A DNA stretch of 36,487 nucleotides from Chromera velia (GCA_018398765.1 JAHBMJ010002315.1:64001-100487), one strand, 5' to 3'; shown: positions 10,494-22,006, counted from the stretch's first letter. Notes: a model not told the origin generated them from the letters alone. Numbers and translations are program-made.

Positions 10494-12442
10494 CACCGGC
10501 GTGATGGGAAGAAGTTCAGTGAGGAGTGGTGGTGGGACCTGATGTTTGTGAAGGAGGTAGGGCACAGAGGCGTACACATCATCAGCGTCCTCGTCGAGCT
10601 CTTGCACCAATGGTGGAGCCTTCGTGTGTTGAAGACCAAGGACGAGGCCGACCAGCATCTACTTCATCTGATCATCGCCGAGCAGATCATCCCCAAGATC
10701 ATCCGATCTGACAATGACACCGTGCTCAAGCTCGGCAAGACCAAGCAACTGGCTGCTGAGTACAACATCTACCTCGAGCCGTCTCCTCGACATTGCCCCG
10801 AGTCCCATGGAGCAGTGGAGGTTGCGAACAGGGAGATTAGGACGATGCTGAGGACTGCACTCAAGGAGATTGGCTGTGATGCCTACGCGTGGCCTGTTCT
10901 CATCCCCGGCATTGAGCAGACGCACAACGTGACCTTTGCTCCCCTGACAGGTGTGAGCCCGTGGTTTAGCCGTTTTCAGTCTCCCCCCCCTTTTGTTCTC
11001 CGTTTTGGAGACCCTGTCGTTTTCAAGCCCCCTTCTGCTGATAAGTCTCTCTCTTTTCCTGGTGTGGAGGGAGTGTTCATTAACACAGTGAACGACACTT
11101 TGTGTGAAGTGTTGTATTACCCTCCGAAGACAGACAGATGGACTGTCTGTAAGCTGCACCCCATCGTCCCGAAGCCAGTGCGTCGGGGGGTGGAGGAAGC
11201 GTGGCTGGGCAGAGCAGCGCGACGCACAGGTAGAGGGAATGGGGATGGAGTGGGGGGTGGCACTGAGGATGGAGAGAAGAACAAGTACGGCTGCAACTAC
11301 TACGAGGACATGGACTACAAGTTTGAGGAGATTCTAGAACCGATGGTGCCTCTCGTGTCAGTTGAGGAGGTTTCCCCTTCGCGCCCTGTTCGTGGCGCTC
11401 TTGCAGAGATCGATGGAGTACTGCAGCCCGTGCAGCTGATCGGTAAGATGGGAAAGAAGTCTGCTGAGGTTGCTCTGATAAGGATGGACCCTCTGAGCAC
11501 GTGGAGACCGAGTGAGATCTGCCGTGTTGAGAAGGCCAAGATCGTTCGCCTTTTCACGATGATGGACGGAGAGGTTCCCAAGGAGATTTTGGATGCTGTA
11601 CAGAAGAGCGAGATCGACGGCAACGGGACAGGTGCTGTCTTGATCGAGGAGGTGCCTATGCCTGTTGACGTTGACGTCATTCCTGCAGACTTCACTGCTT
11701 TCCTACGGATGAAAGAGACTGCTCTCATGACTATGGCGACCCCGATGAAGTTCTCTGGTGGCACTGCTCAGAGGCCAGCTACCAGAAAGGAGATTAACAG
11801 CGGCATCTTCAACGGCGCCCTCATCAAAGAGTGGGCAAAAATCTTTCTGAACTCCGTGCTTGGAAAGAAGGTGGACCGTGATGAGGTGGTAGCCGTTCTG
11901 CCTCTCAGTGCTCGTTTCACATGGAAGGAGAACGGAGAGACGGGAGAGAGGGACACGAACGCGAGGGTGTATTCTCAGGAGTTCAAGGACCCTAGAGAGA
12001 TGCCGACGTATGCCGGCACCCCGAGCATTCATTCCATCTACATTGCCATCATCTACATGCTCTCCAAGGACTTCCCCATGATGAAGGCCGATGTGTCTGG
12101 GGCTTTCCTCCAGGCAGAGGATATCTGTGATGAGAAGATCGGGATCCGAGTTCCCGGAATCAGGATTCTCCCTGATTTTCCAGACAAGAAGCCGAAGGAG
12201 TTGAGCAAGTTCACCGATGAGCAGTATAAGATCGTGAAGAAGAAGAGGAAAGAGTTGAAGGAGGGTGAGATCTACATCGCTGACAAGGCTCTGTATGGAG
12301 GGCCTGGTTCGGCAAGGATGTTTTCAACTAAGGCGAAGACTGAGTTGAAAGAGCTGGGCTTTGAGGAGATCGATGAGTCCATTCACGTACAAAGAGAGAC
12401 GAACACCAACGAGGCTAACGCTGTCATCTATCACCATGTCAT
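10494..12442 (+). pseudogene. Copia integrase core and N-terminal reverse transcriptase segment
   Basis: This continues the same frame as the upstream gag segment. The integrase core shows the three acidic positions: Asp in WWWDLMFV (about 10525-10550), Asp in IRSDNDT (about 10700-10720), and Glu in SHGAVEVANREI (about 10805-10840). A basic, Gly-rich linker follows from about 11185. Reverse transcriptase begins near 11790, with the first catalytic Asp in KADVSGAFLQ (codon at 12090). The frame is lost at about 12440, just before the second catalytic Asp pair, and runs on out of frame to a stop at 12579-12581. An ATG at 10542 exists but lies inside the integrase fold and is probably not a real start. 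Confidence 0.9.
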
Positions 12443-12760
12443 GATGATGTTGACAACTTTAAGGGAGGTGCGATGGACATCGAGGAGATCTTCAGCAAGT
12501 ACGGGCACAGACTGTCTCTCGGCAGCCTCGTGGGAGTCGTCGACGGCGAGGTGGCAAAGTTCGTGGGCATTGAGCAGATGAGACAGGGAAAGAAGATGTT
12601 CCTATCTCAGGCCTCTTTCCTCAACTCGCTATGCGTTGATGATCTTCTTCCTGAGAAGAAGCGTATGGTGAGAGAGGAGGACATGAAGGTGCCGGAGGAT
12701 GACATGATTGATCTGTCCCTCAAGCCGCGCTACCAGTCCCTCATCAGCACTCTAGGGTAG
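12440..12760 (+). pseudogene. Copia reverse transcriptase C-terminal segment after frameshift, ended by TAG
   Basis: In the shifted frame the Asp-Asp catalytic pair is encoded at 12443-12448, followed by the thumb/connection region (IFSKYGHRLSLGSL, KFVGIEQM, FLSQASFLNSL) and the RYQSLISTL motif typical of copia RT before RNase H. Relative to the upstream frame the change fits a 2-nt gain or 1-nt loss. I see no slippery heptamer, so it is more likely damage than programmed frameshifting. TAG at 12758-12760 interrupts the frame, which continues open afterwards. Confidence 0.85.
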
Positions 12761-13372
12761 GCCGTCCGTACCCAACCGAAAGTGCAGCCGTTCTTCTCGA
12801 TTCTCTCTTCGAGAGCGAATTGTGTCAGCAAGAAGCTGATGGAGTGTCTGGCACTCGTGTTGCAGGCACTCAGGGAGAGACTGTTTTCTCTCGAGCTCAG
12901 AGGGATCGACATCTCCACTCTCCTCCTCTACATCTTCAACGACTCTTCCTTCTTCACTCTGTCGAAGGAAGGACGTCAGGCTTGGATGCATTTCCTGGTT
13001 GATGCGACGTGGAGGCTTGAGAGCGATGATGAGTGGAACCTTGTCGCGTGTGGTTCCAAGAGAACGAAGCAGAAGTTCATCTCTTCCACCTCCTATGAGA
13101 TGGTGTCGATGGTGGACGGCGCGAAGGCCGCCTACAAGACGCGTGACATTGCTTTCCGCCTCTTCAAGAAGCTGCCGAGAGTGATTGTGGTCACGGACAG
13201 CAAGCTTCTGTACGACCAGATCGAGTCTGGATTGGCACGTTCAGAGCCCCGCATGCAGGGCACTCTCGACTACCTCATGCAGGAGATCGGGGGTGAGGGT
13301 CTCGATGCACAGGTCGTGTGGGTGAAGAAGGAGTTTCAGAGGGCTGATGTGCTTACTCGAGCTGTCTGGTAG
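12761..13372 (+). pseudogene. Copia RNase H segment
   Basis: It is in the same frame as the preceding RT segment, after the in-frame TAG, and runs to a natural stop at 13370-13372. The RNase H core shows the first Asp in LVDATW, the Glu in SSTSYEMVSM, an Asp in VVTDSKLL and a terminal RADVLTR motif, matching the copia RNase H pattern. It is the C-terminal end of the gag-pol polyprotein and would not be translated from this copy. Confidence 0.85.
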
Positions 13373-13595
13373 TGAGCGAAAGGGGAAGAAAAGGAAGAGA
13401 GTGAAAAGAGGTGTTGGTTTTCTTCTTTGCACAGTACTTTGCTCTCTTTGATTTTTAGACTGTCTTCTCCTTCCCTCTCATCTCTTCTCTTTGTCTCTGG
13501 ATTTCCCTCTGCAAGAAGCCGAGCTGTTTTGATTTGATTAAACAGTGTGCTACACTCGTATCCTTACAAATCTTTAAATGAAAGAGTTTTGGGGA

Positions 13596-13610
13596 AACGA
13601 GTGGGGGGTG
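13596..13610 (+). other. Candidate polypurine tract
   Basis: A G-rich purine run (GAAACGAGTGGGGGG) lies immediately before the 3' LTR, where the plus-strand primer of an LTR element is expected. The call rests on position and composition only. Confidence 0.55.
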
Positions 13611-14153
13611 TGTGAAAAGTATGTGCGCGATGCGAGCGAGAATGTGTGTGTCACGAGTGAGAAGCGCCCTACGAATCCGGACGCGCGATGAAGCGTGGCG
13701 GTCTGGGATACGCATGCAGGTAAACTGAATTGAAGAGCATGCTTGAAAGGCTGACTTGATTAAGAGAGCTTGCTTCAATGTAGGGTGTGACACATCGAGC
13801 ATAGCTAGCTAAGCGCTGATCACTTCGTAAATGACTGAGTGACAGTGATGGTTGGCTATGGCAGGTCGGAATTTTCATGTGTCTTTGAGTCGATCGTGTT
13901 GATGTTAACTTGCTTTGGGCCTTTCGAGTTTGAGTGTGACTGGAAGGCAGTATAGATTCAAAGGCTATGCGCACGCATAGGAAATATTCTTTCATTGACA
14001 GTCACTAGATTGATTTGAACAAGTGGAAGCTGATGACTCTGCCCTGGTTGGACAGACTCCTTCTGTAAGTCGATAAATGGATGTGAGGTGATTCAGTTAT
14101 ATTGCCGTCTCCTCTAGTTGAATGGTAGGACAGCTAGCATCACACTTTTCTGT
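13611..14153 (+). repeat. 3' LTR
   Basis: 543 bp, gap-free match to the 5' LTR, followed directly by the ATAGG target duplication. Clusters of difference from the 5' copy lie at about 13644-13659 and 14078-14090. All observed differences are transitions. Confidence 0.93.
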
Positions 14154-14158
14154 ATAGG
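14154..14158. repeat. Target-site duplication, right copy (ATAGG)
   Basis: Matches 7943-7947 on the other side of the retrotransposon. Confidence 0.85.
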
Positions 14159-14577
14159 GTAGTTGGAAAACGTAGTCTTCGGAGTGGGAGAAGCCTGAGG
14201 AAGGTGTATGTATGGTGGCCGGCGGCCCGGCCGTGCAGCGCGGCACGCCGCTCAAGCTACGGGCAGGCCGGGCAGGGGGCGTGGCGCGCGTGCGTCAGTT
14301 TTAGATCGGACGCGGGGTAGAGTGACCTGTCGACCAATCCCGTGTATGATCGAAGTGCGTTCATTGTGGTCGGCAGCAGCGCAATGTACCCACGACAGAG
14401 GATGCAAGTATACGTGAAGACAGGTTGAATCACCAGGTGAAAGGCGCGTGATCTGTGGTCGTCGGGTTTTCAACGTCTTTCCCTTGTCTGTCAGAATTTG
14501 TCTGACCTGACACCCCGCCGTCTCCTTGCCTGTCGGCTTGTATCAACTCTTTATTCTCTTCCAAAAGACCCCGTACT
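14159..14577 (+). promoter_or_regulatory. Upstream region of transporter gene with GC-rich island
   Basis: This is the gap between the 3' LTR target duplication and the transporter ATG. A dense GC/CpG island lies at about 14215-14295 (GGCCGGCGGCCCGGCCGTGC and following), 280-360 bp before the start codon. That resembles the positions of the islands upstream of the CAP gene and the ankyrin gene. The promoter role is inferred. I see no separate gene here. Confidence 0.45.
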
Positions 14578-15048
14578 ATGACTCAAGAGGCCTCACAAGA
14601 GCGCGATGGCTCTACTCGGAGAGAGTCGGGCCTTAAAGCTCCTGAACGTGCATGGCTCCCTCACGTCGCGTTGATCTTTAGCTTCATCCTTCTTGGTCTT
14701 GGAAGGTACGTTCATCTTCCTGTGTTACGTGCATCGGTGTGGGAAAGATATAACCCCTCCCGTGGAGCGGGGAGAGGTGGGGTGGTTGGGGCAAAAGAAG
14801 GTTAGCTTAGGCACTGGTGCGAGAAGGGAAAGGAGAAGAGAGCGTGGTGGGTCTCGGGACTTGATGGAATGGTGGAAGACAAAGCTGTGTAAGGGGAAAA
14901 GAGAGAGTCAAAGACGGTGACTGCATCGTTCGGAGATCTGATCGTGGGTATCCAAAACGGGGCCGTCCTTCCTTTTCGCGCATGTGCTTTTGCTCCTGCA
15001 AGCCTGTATCTGCGTTCTTTCTCTCCCCCTCTGTGTGTGTGTGGGTGG

Positions 15049-15079
<31 letters not shown>

Positions 15080-16247
15080 CATCGGCAAACTGGGCATGGA
15101 AAAGTTCAATCCTGTGCTCTTTGCCTTCCTTCGAGAAGTCTTCGCCGGCCCCATCCTTGCTGTGATTGCCTGGTTCGCCTATCGGAGGGGCCCCGGCCTT
15201 CTACCTCTTCGCATCTGGGGCCGTTTGGCGTTTTTGGGTTTTTGTCTGTTTGTCACCCAGTTCTTCTTCCTGGTCGGCCTCAAGTTTGCAGACTCCAATT
15301 CTGCGTCCGCATGGCAACCTAGCCAGCCCATTATCAGTATGGTGATTGCGTACTTCGTGGGTTTGGAGGGGTTGGGCTGGAGGAAGGTTTTGGGGATTCT
15401 GTGCGCTTTTTCCGGTGCTCTTTTCCTGGTGCTTGGAAAGAGCTGGTTCCAGCAGAGCGGTACACGAGACGATGGCAATGTGATTGAGACTGAAAATGCG
15501 ATCATTGGAAACGTTTTCTTCTTCCTAAATTGTTCCGCAACTGCGTGCTATGTCGTGTTCAGTAAACCTCTTTTCGTTGGTCCGTCTTCCAAGGCCTCTA
15601 TCGGGTTCCAGATGGACTCGATGTGGGTGATTGCCTTGGCTTATGGGTTTGCCGCTACTTTGATGCTTGGTGCGTGCCTGACTGTGAACAACACCCCCGA
15701 ACTTCTTGCGTTCATCTGCCAAGACTGTGCGGACAAGTATGACGCTTGGAGGGTTCCCAGAAACGCCATCCTTCCTCTCACATATTGGATTCTCGCCTCC
15801 AGCGTTATTGTCTGGTTATGTATCACCTGGGCAAATGCACAAGCCTCGTGCAACACGTCGGTGGTCCTCGCATACGGAGCGTTGCAGCCATTGGTTGCAT
15901 GTGTTGCAAACTTTCTGCTGATCACGTTCGATTTGGTGCCGAGAGGGGTGCTCTCTCTTCCGGGGTGGAACATTTTGGGGGGTATCGGCATTTTGATTGG
16001 TCTTGGGGTGATCATCTGGGATGCCAGTCGGAGTGCGAAGACGGTAGATGAGAGCGGGGAGGGGACGAGATTAGGTCTGCGAGAAGAGAGAGAGCTGGAA
16101 GGGGGGGTGCCTGGGGAGTCGGAAGAGGACCTCGAGGGGAGGGGGGGGGAAGGGGAAGGAGAATCGTCTTTTCTGGCTGCAAGAAAAAGGGGAGGGGGGG
16201 AAGTAAGTCAGCAAAGACTTTTGCCTGCGGAGGTTCGGGGAGGTTGA
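14578..16247 (+). CDS. EamA/DMT-superfamily membrane transporter (2 exons)
   Basis: Exons 14578-14705 and 15077-16247 join in phase (AG|GTACGT donor; acceptor after a long GT microsatellite, GTGCAG) to give 432 residues. About ten hydrophobic segments are arranged as two EamA-like halves, the pattern of drug/metabolite transporters. Recognisable features are an early membrane segment split by the intron (HVALIFSFILLGLG), FLREVFAGP, then SASAWQPSQPIISMVIAY in the first half and NTSVVLAYGALQPLVACV in the second, the usual helix-rich end-of-repeat motifs. The N terminus is short and hydrophilic. The C-terminal 80 or so residues are a charged Glu/Gly/Arg-rich cytosolic tail. Substrate cannot be told: the family includes amino-acid, nucleotide-sugar-like and metabolite exporters. 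A GC island sits upstream, and the copia insertion ends 424 bp before the ATG. Confidence 0.85.
15032..15075. repeat. (GT)n microsatellite abutting splice acceptor
   Basis: A GT/GGGT run occupies the last ~45 bp of the transporter intron and leads directly into GTGCAG at 15071-15076. The acceptor therefore has a GT repeat where a pyrimidine tract is expected. Confidence 0.9.
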
Positions 16248-18299
16248 GGGGGGGGAAGTTGGTTCGGCACTATTGATAAGGTGCTGAGTACAGTAATGAT
16301 CGATGCGTGTCTTGAATTCATACATACACGTGTGGTACACAGATCGAGAGCTCGGATGCCAGTGAGCGCATGCATGGACACAATGAGTCAGGTTCTAGTG
16401 ACTCTGTGGGGAATTGTAGAGAAGCACGTTCCGTTCGTGCTGGTGGAGTTTCAGCTTCTATCGTGCGTGACCGGCTGAGTCGACGTAGCCATCGACCGCA
16501 ACTCCGCTCGGGAATCTCACCAGCTTACACCAGCTCCATCACTGGCAGGTTTGCGGGAACTGCATGATTGTTGAAGCCTGCTACTCATTGCTGGCATTTG
16601 CTGCCGATTTTCTTAGAAGAAGAAAAATCGTTGACTGTTGTAAAACCACTTAATCCAGAGTTTATGAACTGAATGAAATTTAGTAGTCGGTTATATGTCA
16701 AATTAACACAAACAGTTTCAATATGCATACTAATGATTCAACACAACTGTAAGTCTACTAGAATACTAGTTGTAAGTGCAATGCAGTGCATGCACGGCCA
16801 TTGCAACGCCTAGTACAGCGCATTAATGAATATATGTTTTATTTTAATATAACTACAATTTTTAACGTACTCTTCAAAAAAAAAAACTAGTTTTACAAGT
16901 AGAAAAAAAGTCATATAAATTGTATATCTTAGTGAATTCCCTTCTAGATTCCCTTATACTAAACTATTGTAGTAGTGATTCAATGCTAACTGAATTAAAC
17001 GCTGGTAAAACGCTGGTCATTACCCCTATTTTCAATCTAATTAGCTTTGCTCAGGCTGTATTAAATCATAATTCAAATCTAGATTCAAATGTTCTACCTA
17101 CTTTAATTGTTCTAGTGCTGGTCTTCGTGATTTTAAGTGCTGCTTAAAGTGTATAATATAGTAGTCACGTACAACTCAATCGATCCACTCAATATCCAAT
17201 GAAATTATCCTACAAATAAATATCAGCCGTCTTTTATAAACTGAATCATTGAAGAGTTAATGAAGAGTCATTGAAGACTAGTAATCTGTGAATGAGTTAT
17301 AATTTTTTTTAATAATCTTAAGAACAATCGTCAAATGAGTGACATTATGAGTCTTTAAAGCAATAAATTGCTCACCAATTCTGTTCAAAAATTCAATCTC
17401 GAATGAATAATACCACGGTGGCAGCAACTTGAACCTCATCAGACTTACCTTAACTTACAACTTAGCATACTTGACGTTAAATCAACGCATGCAGCTCATA
17501 CGCGCAAAGTCGAGCTGAGGAGCCCCGGCATTTGGCATGCGGCGCATAGGTGACTGACTGCTTAAGTGAGTGAATGACTGAGTGAATGAGTGACTCGGAG
17601 TTGGTTTGAAAGTTATTGGGTGAGTTCTCCAAGCGCTTTCAGTGAAGATCGAGCGGCATCTCCTTTGGATGCATTCTGGTCTACATCCATTCTTGCTTCT
17701 CTTTCCTTCGTTGAAGAATTATTTTCTTGGTCGATGAAACGCGTATCTTGAATTGTGTCTTTGCGCAACTCTGTGTGGGTTATTTCTGCATTCTTGACTG
17801 TCATGTTCTCTTATCTCTCCCCATTCTGTGCGCTTGGACGTATCTTTTCTCATCGCTCAAAGATGCTGTTCTCGGAGTTTTTCTCTCTTTCTTTTATGCA
17901 GCAACTTATGCGCTAAAAGTTGGACATAAACAGCTATTTCTTTTTCTTTTTAGACCCCCACAGCTCTCTTTTCTCACCGTGCCTTTTGCCTTTTTCATGT
18001 GCGACCGAGAGAGGGTATATTCTCCAACAAAAACAAGAATGACGTCCGTTTAAACTTGACTGACCTCAAGCATCCGACTGTCTCTCTGCTCTGCTCTCTT
18101 GTCAGCGTTCGCTCTTCGTTTCCCGTCATCAACTTACAGTACAGAGAGCGACTGGAGAAGGGAAAGAGGAACGGTCAGATGAAAAGTCGAAAGGCAGGCA
18201 AACAAGGAAGGAACCAGTTTTAAAAGGTTCTTTCCCCCCTTCTCCATTTCGCTGAGAGTAAGCACATTACTCTCAGTCTTACTCGATCAGCCACTTCGC
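16248..18299. other. AT-rich intergenic spacer between convergent genes
   Basis: About 2 kb between the transporter stop and the stop codon of the 12-exon minus-strand gene. The interval 16600-17420 is strongly AT-rich with short poly-A/T runs. A short TGAGTGAATGAC-type repeat lies at about 17563-17595. Small open frames (for example 16920-17147, 17727-18053 plus; 17613-17804 minus) lack family motifs or clear splice context, and I do not call them genes. Confidence 0.6.
18252..18276. repeat. Perfect 10-bp inverted repeat in 3' flank of the 12-exon gene
   Basis: CTGAGAGTAA, a 5-nt GCACA loop, then TTACTCTCAG form a perfect hairpin. It starts 24 nt downstream of the stop codon (18300) of the minus-strand gene, so it probably lies in that mRNA's 3' UTR. 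It might be a stability or 3'-end element; no function is shown. Confidence 0.8.
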
Positions 18300-21200
18300 T
18301 TAATCGAAGGTCAGATCGAAATCGTATTCAATGTATGTGGGGTCAAAAACCTCTTCATGATCACCCTCCTCCTCTTCTTCGGAATCCGAATTGTCTTCAT
18401 CTCCCGCACCCCTGTCTCCTGTACCTGTCTGAAGGAATTGGCTCTGAATCCAATGCCAAACTTTTGTGGCAGGATCTGTGGCGTCGCTGTGTTGAGTCTG
18501 ATCTCTCTCCCTTCTTTCCTGTCTCTTTTTAATCGTCTGAACGAGCGCTTCCTTGCTTTTGTGTTGGGTTTTCAACCATTCCAGCGCTTCTTGTTGGGCC
18601 TCTCTCATCTCTCTGATAAACTCTCCTGGAGCAAGCAATAGGTCCTCAAGAGGGTCTTCCTCCTCCCCTCCTTCTCCTCTGACGGTCTCTCTGTCTCTTC
18701 TCTTGGCCTTCTGCAACGCTTTGGCAACAACTGCCCTTGAAGTTTCAATGAAGGCGTCCAAATGCTCTCCCCCCTCTTCAGAAAATATTTCTTCTAGAGA
18801 ACGGAGAATTGGCGCAAGGCCCCCTCCTTCACTTGATGAGTCACTGCCAGAATGTGATGGAAAGCTTAGATGTGAAGAAGAGAGATCAGAAAGCGAAGGC
18901 ATCAACAGCACTTCCGCTTCCTCTTCTTCCTTTTCTTCTTCATCCGTCCCCCCCTCTTCTGTGCTCTCCTCGTCCTCGTCACTTTCCGCTGTGCTTTCAG
19001 ACACCCATCCCTTTGCCAAAATCTCTCTCCACATATTGTCTGTCTTGTCGGTGTTTGTGTTCCATGGATGCTCCTGGTTTCCGGACTGTCCGGCAAGAGA
19101 CTCTGCAAGCTTTGCCCACTGATGCCCCACATCGCCCTCTCTTTTCACTTCCCTCTCTGCCAGAGCAGCGAAAGACTGCATGGGTGGGGTGCTGCCAAGA
19201 TATTCCTCGTACTTGACAGAATTTGAAAGATCGCTCTCCCTCTCCCTTTCCCTCTTTTCCTCTTCTACTTCTGTCTCTGTTTCCAGGGGTGTGTAGGGAT
19301 TGAAGGAGAGAGACCCTGTTCGGAGGAAACTGAGGGCCTCTTCGTTCAGGTCCTCCGGGGCTGCACGCAGACAAAAAAAAGGGTTGGTCACTTTTTGGAA
19401 CTAGCGTGACAATCTGAGCTACACTAATACTCCTCACATTCGTTTTTGACACATGCAGCTATGCGCACAAAACTGGAGAAAGAAATGAACTTGGCACACG
19501 GGACTTCAGCGTTTTGAAGAGAGCACTCCTCTTCGTGGGCCTCTACATTTGTAAAGAGCCTGCACAGATAAAAGGCAGGGCCACAAATAGAAAACAGAGG
19601 CCCAACTAGATATTATACAGAGAAGATAAACGTCACTCTTTCTGATGTTCAAACAGAATAGTCAGCACTCCAGCAGAGAGAAGATTGTCCACACGGAAGT
19701 GTAGCATGTCTTTTCTAGACAGCTCAGAAAGAAACTGCTCACCCAAGGAGCGGAGGAAGTCAAGATAGTTGTCCAGCGATCTCGTCACCACTGCGTCCAG
19801 ATCCTGGGGCCCCTTGACGCTTTCCAAGTCACTCATCTCATCGACCAACGAGATCACGTCCTCTTCGTCGTGACGAATCAACAGAGACGCGGCTGCTTCG
19901 GCGAGTTGGAGGACTACGGCTGCAAGTGAAGAGAGAGGGTGTCAGTCAGAATGATGGGATTCGAACAACGGTAGGTTGATCAACGCAAAAAAAGACACGC
20001 GAAGTTTCATTGAAACAAATGAGGAAAGGAAGACTGAAGGGGAAGAAAAGCGATTGTGTTCTTTCATCGCAGTTCGGAAAGAATTGACATGATGAAAACG
20101 CACATGATAAAAGAAAACAGGCCTTTCGAGTGAGAGATGCAGACAGGCAGCTACGCAGCTGAGTCGAAAAAATGGCTCATGAAAATACGAAAGGAGAAGC
20201 GATAGCAAGAAAGTGGCAAAGGAAGAACAGAACTCTCGCACGAGCCCCTGCTTTTACTGATGATGCGTTCAGATTGATTTCTGGAACGACAGTCGAATTC
20301 TCGTACTTGCAGTCCCCTAATGTATCAACTTACACTTTGCCTGTTTCCTCGAGATCCCCTGTCTATCTCTCCAGAGCCCCTCGAAGATCTGTCCGTCCTC
20401 AGCCCTGGCCTTCGCCTTCAACAACCGAATTTCCCTCTCCTTCTCCGTCTCTATCTCCTCCTGCCCCCGTCGAGCATCACCAGAAGGAGCAGAGTGAGAC
20501 GACAACCCTGCACTGGAAGAAGAAGAGGCGCCCCCCTTGAGGAGGTCGAGGAGGCCCTCCAGACTCCACACAGAGGAAGGGGACCCGCCCGAATTGGCAG
20601 AATCATCCCAGGCAGATCCCCACGTGTCCAGCTCAGCAGTATCGTACTGAGGAATTGAAAAGGCGCGTTCTGCCCCTTCTCCCACTGCAGGCACTCGAGT
20701 AGTCAGAAGAAGAGTGAGAGGGGATGTGGACAGGCACGGAAGAAGAAGCGTAACAGGGCACATACATTGTGCCTCTCCTCTCTGCACAACTGAAACAGAA
20801 CATCTCTCTTCGTTTGGTGCACAATCGCCCATCAGACAATCAATCAATCAACGACGCGGCGTTGACCAATCCCCCCACACACGCCAACAGTTGCAGATGT
20901 CTTGAGAGAATCAGAGTTGTGCGTTTTGATAGTGCGAGAACGACAAACAAGAAAAAGTTTTCAATGAAAGCGGAAGCCAGAGAGGGACCCAAAGAGACTG
21001 CATGAGGGGGTGTAAAGTTGTTTTGAAAAAACCTTTCGGTTTTTCCTCTGTCTGACACGCGGATTGATTGAATAGGAGCTTGATTTGCCGCGAATTTGAG
21101 AGACTGTCTGTGCAACTGACGGTCGAGATCGAGGAGAACCGTGTGGAGTCTGTCAGCCTCCTGAGGAGTCAGAATGATTCCTGGATTTTCTGGATATTCG

Positions 21201-22006
21201 GAAGGGTCTGCACAACATTCCTTTTTTTCTCCTTCTTCTTCTTTCGTTTCCGAAAGGACCTGCTGTGGCCAGAGGGGCGTGTTGAGGAAGCTCTGTCTGT
21301 TCCTCTTCCTCTCCCTGTCCTTGCGATCCTGCCACCTCTCGTGAGCAGCCGCGAGGTTGTCCATCTGGAGCGCCAGGAACTCCCCCTCGGCCTCCAAATC
21401 TGCAATCGCGCTGTCGTCGTCTGCCGTGTCCATGCCTTGTTGGCGTCTCCGAGAGGCAGCGATGGAGTCCTCAAAGAAAGCTGCAAACATTTCGGCTGTA
21501 TGGAAGAGGAGGACATGCAGCGAGAAATGGAAGAGACTGAGTCCAAGTACTTTGTTGCGCTCTTATCGGAGAAAAGAGATTGTTCAATATTTTCCACGAG
21601 CTCACACAGGCAAAATTTAGAAGGAACAAGTGCATAGCAACGTATTGTGCATTCCATTCTATGAGGGGAGGAACGCATCGGAGGGCAGATCCAAATGGAG
21701 AAAACGGCTGTGCTGATCATTCGGGGTTTGTCTTTCGCGTAGGTCAAGCCACCTCGCACATCCAATCTTCTCTTTCCGCCTTCCTTCTGAGCCTTTTTTG
21801 TGCTTCGACAATCCTTCCTTCTCTACGTTGTCTTTCTTTCTTTCTGTCTCCTTCGCCCTTTCTTCGTTTCTTCCTTCATTCATTCATTCGTTCCTTCTGC
21901 ATACCTTCTGAGATGAGGGTGGAGGCAGAGACACCCGCAGGAAGGGGAAGGGCCTCGTTGAGAAGGAAATCCTCTAGGAGTGCCGCCGTGTCCTGCAGAG
22001 AGAAAG

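Larger units (their letters stand above)
7948..14153 (+). mobile_element. Ty1/copia LTR retrotransposon, full-length but inactivated
   Basis: The element is 6206 bp long with two 543-bp LTRs, a 5-bp ATAGG target duplication, a candidate primer-binding site beside the 5' LTR, a purine-rich tract before the 3' LTR, and one long gag-pol frame. The domain order is Gag, CCHC knuckle, protease, integrase, reverse transcriptase, RNase H. Integrase before RT identifies the copia (Pseudoviridae) class rather than gypsy. Two in-frame stops (10491, 12758) and a frameshift at the RT active site (about 12440) make this copy non-autonomous. Its 3' end lies about 60 bp from a GC island upstream of a transporter gene. 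Confidence 0.95.

Noticed and set aside
12420-12460. Programmed frameshifting in copia pol
   Set aside because: No slippery heptamer or downstream structure is visible, and the shift sits inside the RT catalytic motif rather than at the gag/pol boundary.
16920-17147. 75-codon hydrophobic plus-strand frame in the AT-rich spacer
   Set aside because: It is AT-rich with no family motif and no coding-like codon bias. Hydrophobic residues are expected from T-rich codons.
17613-17804. 63-codon minus-strand hydrophilic frame
   Set aside because: It is short, with no recognisable domain and no splice partners. It could be a small gene but cannot be supported.
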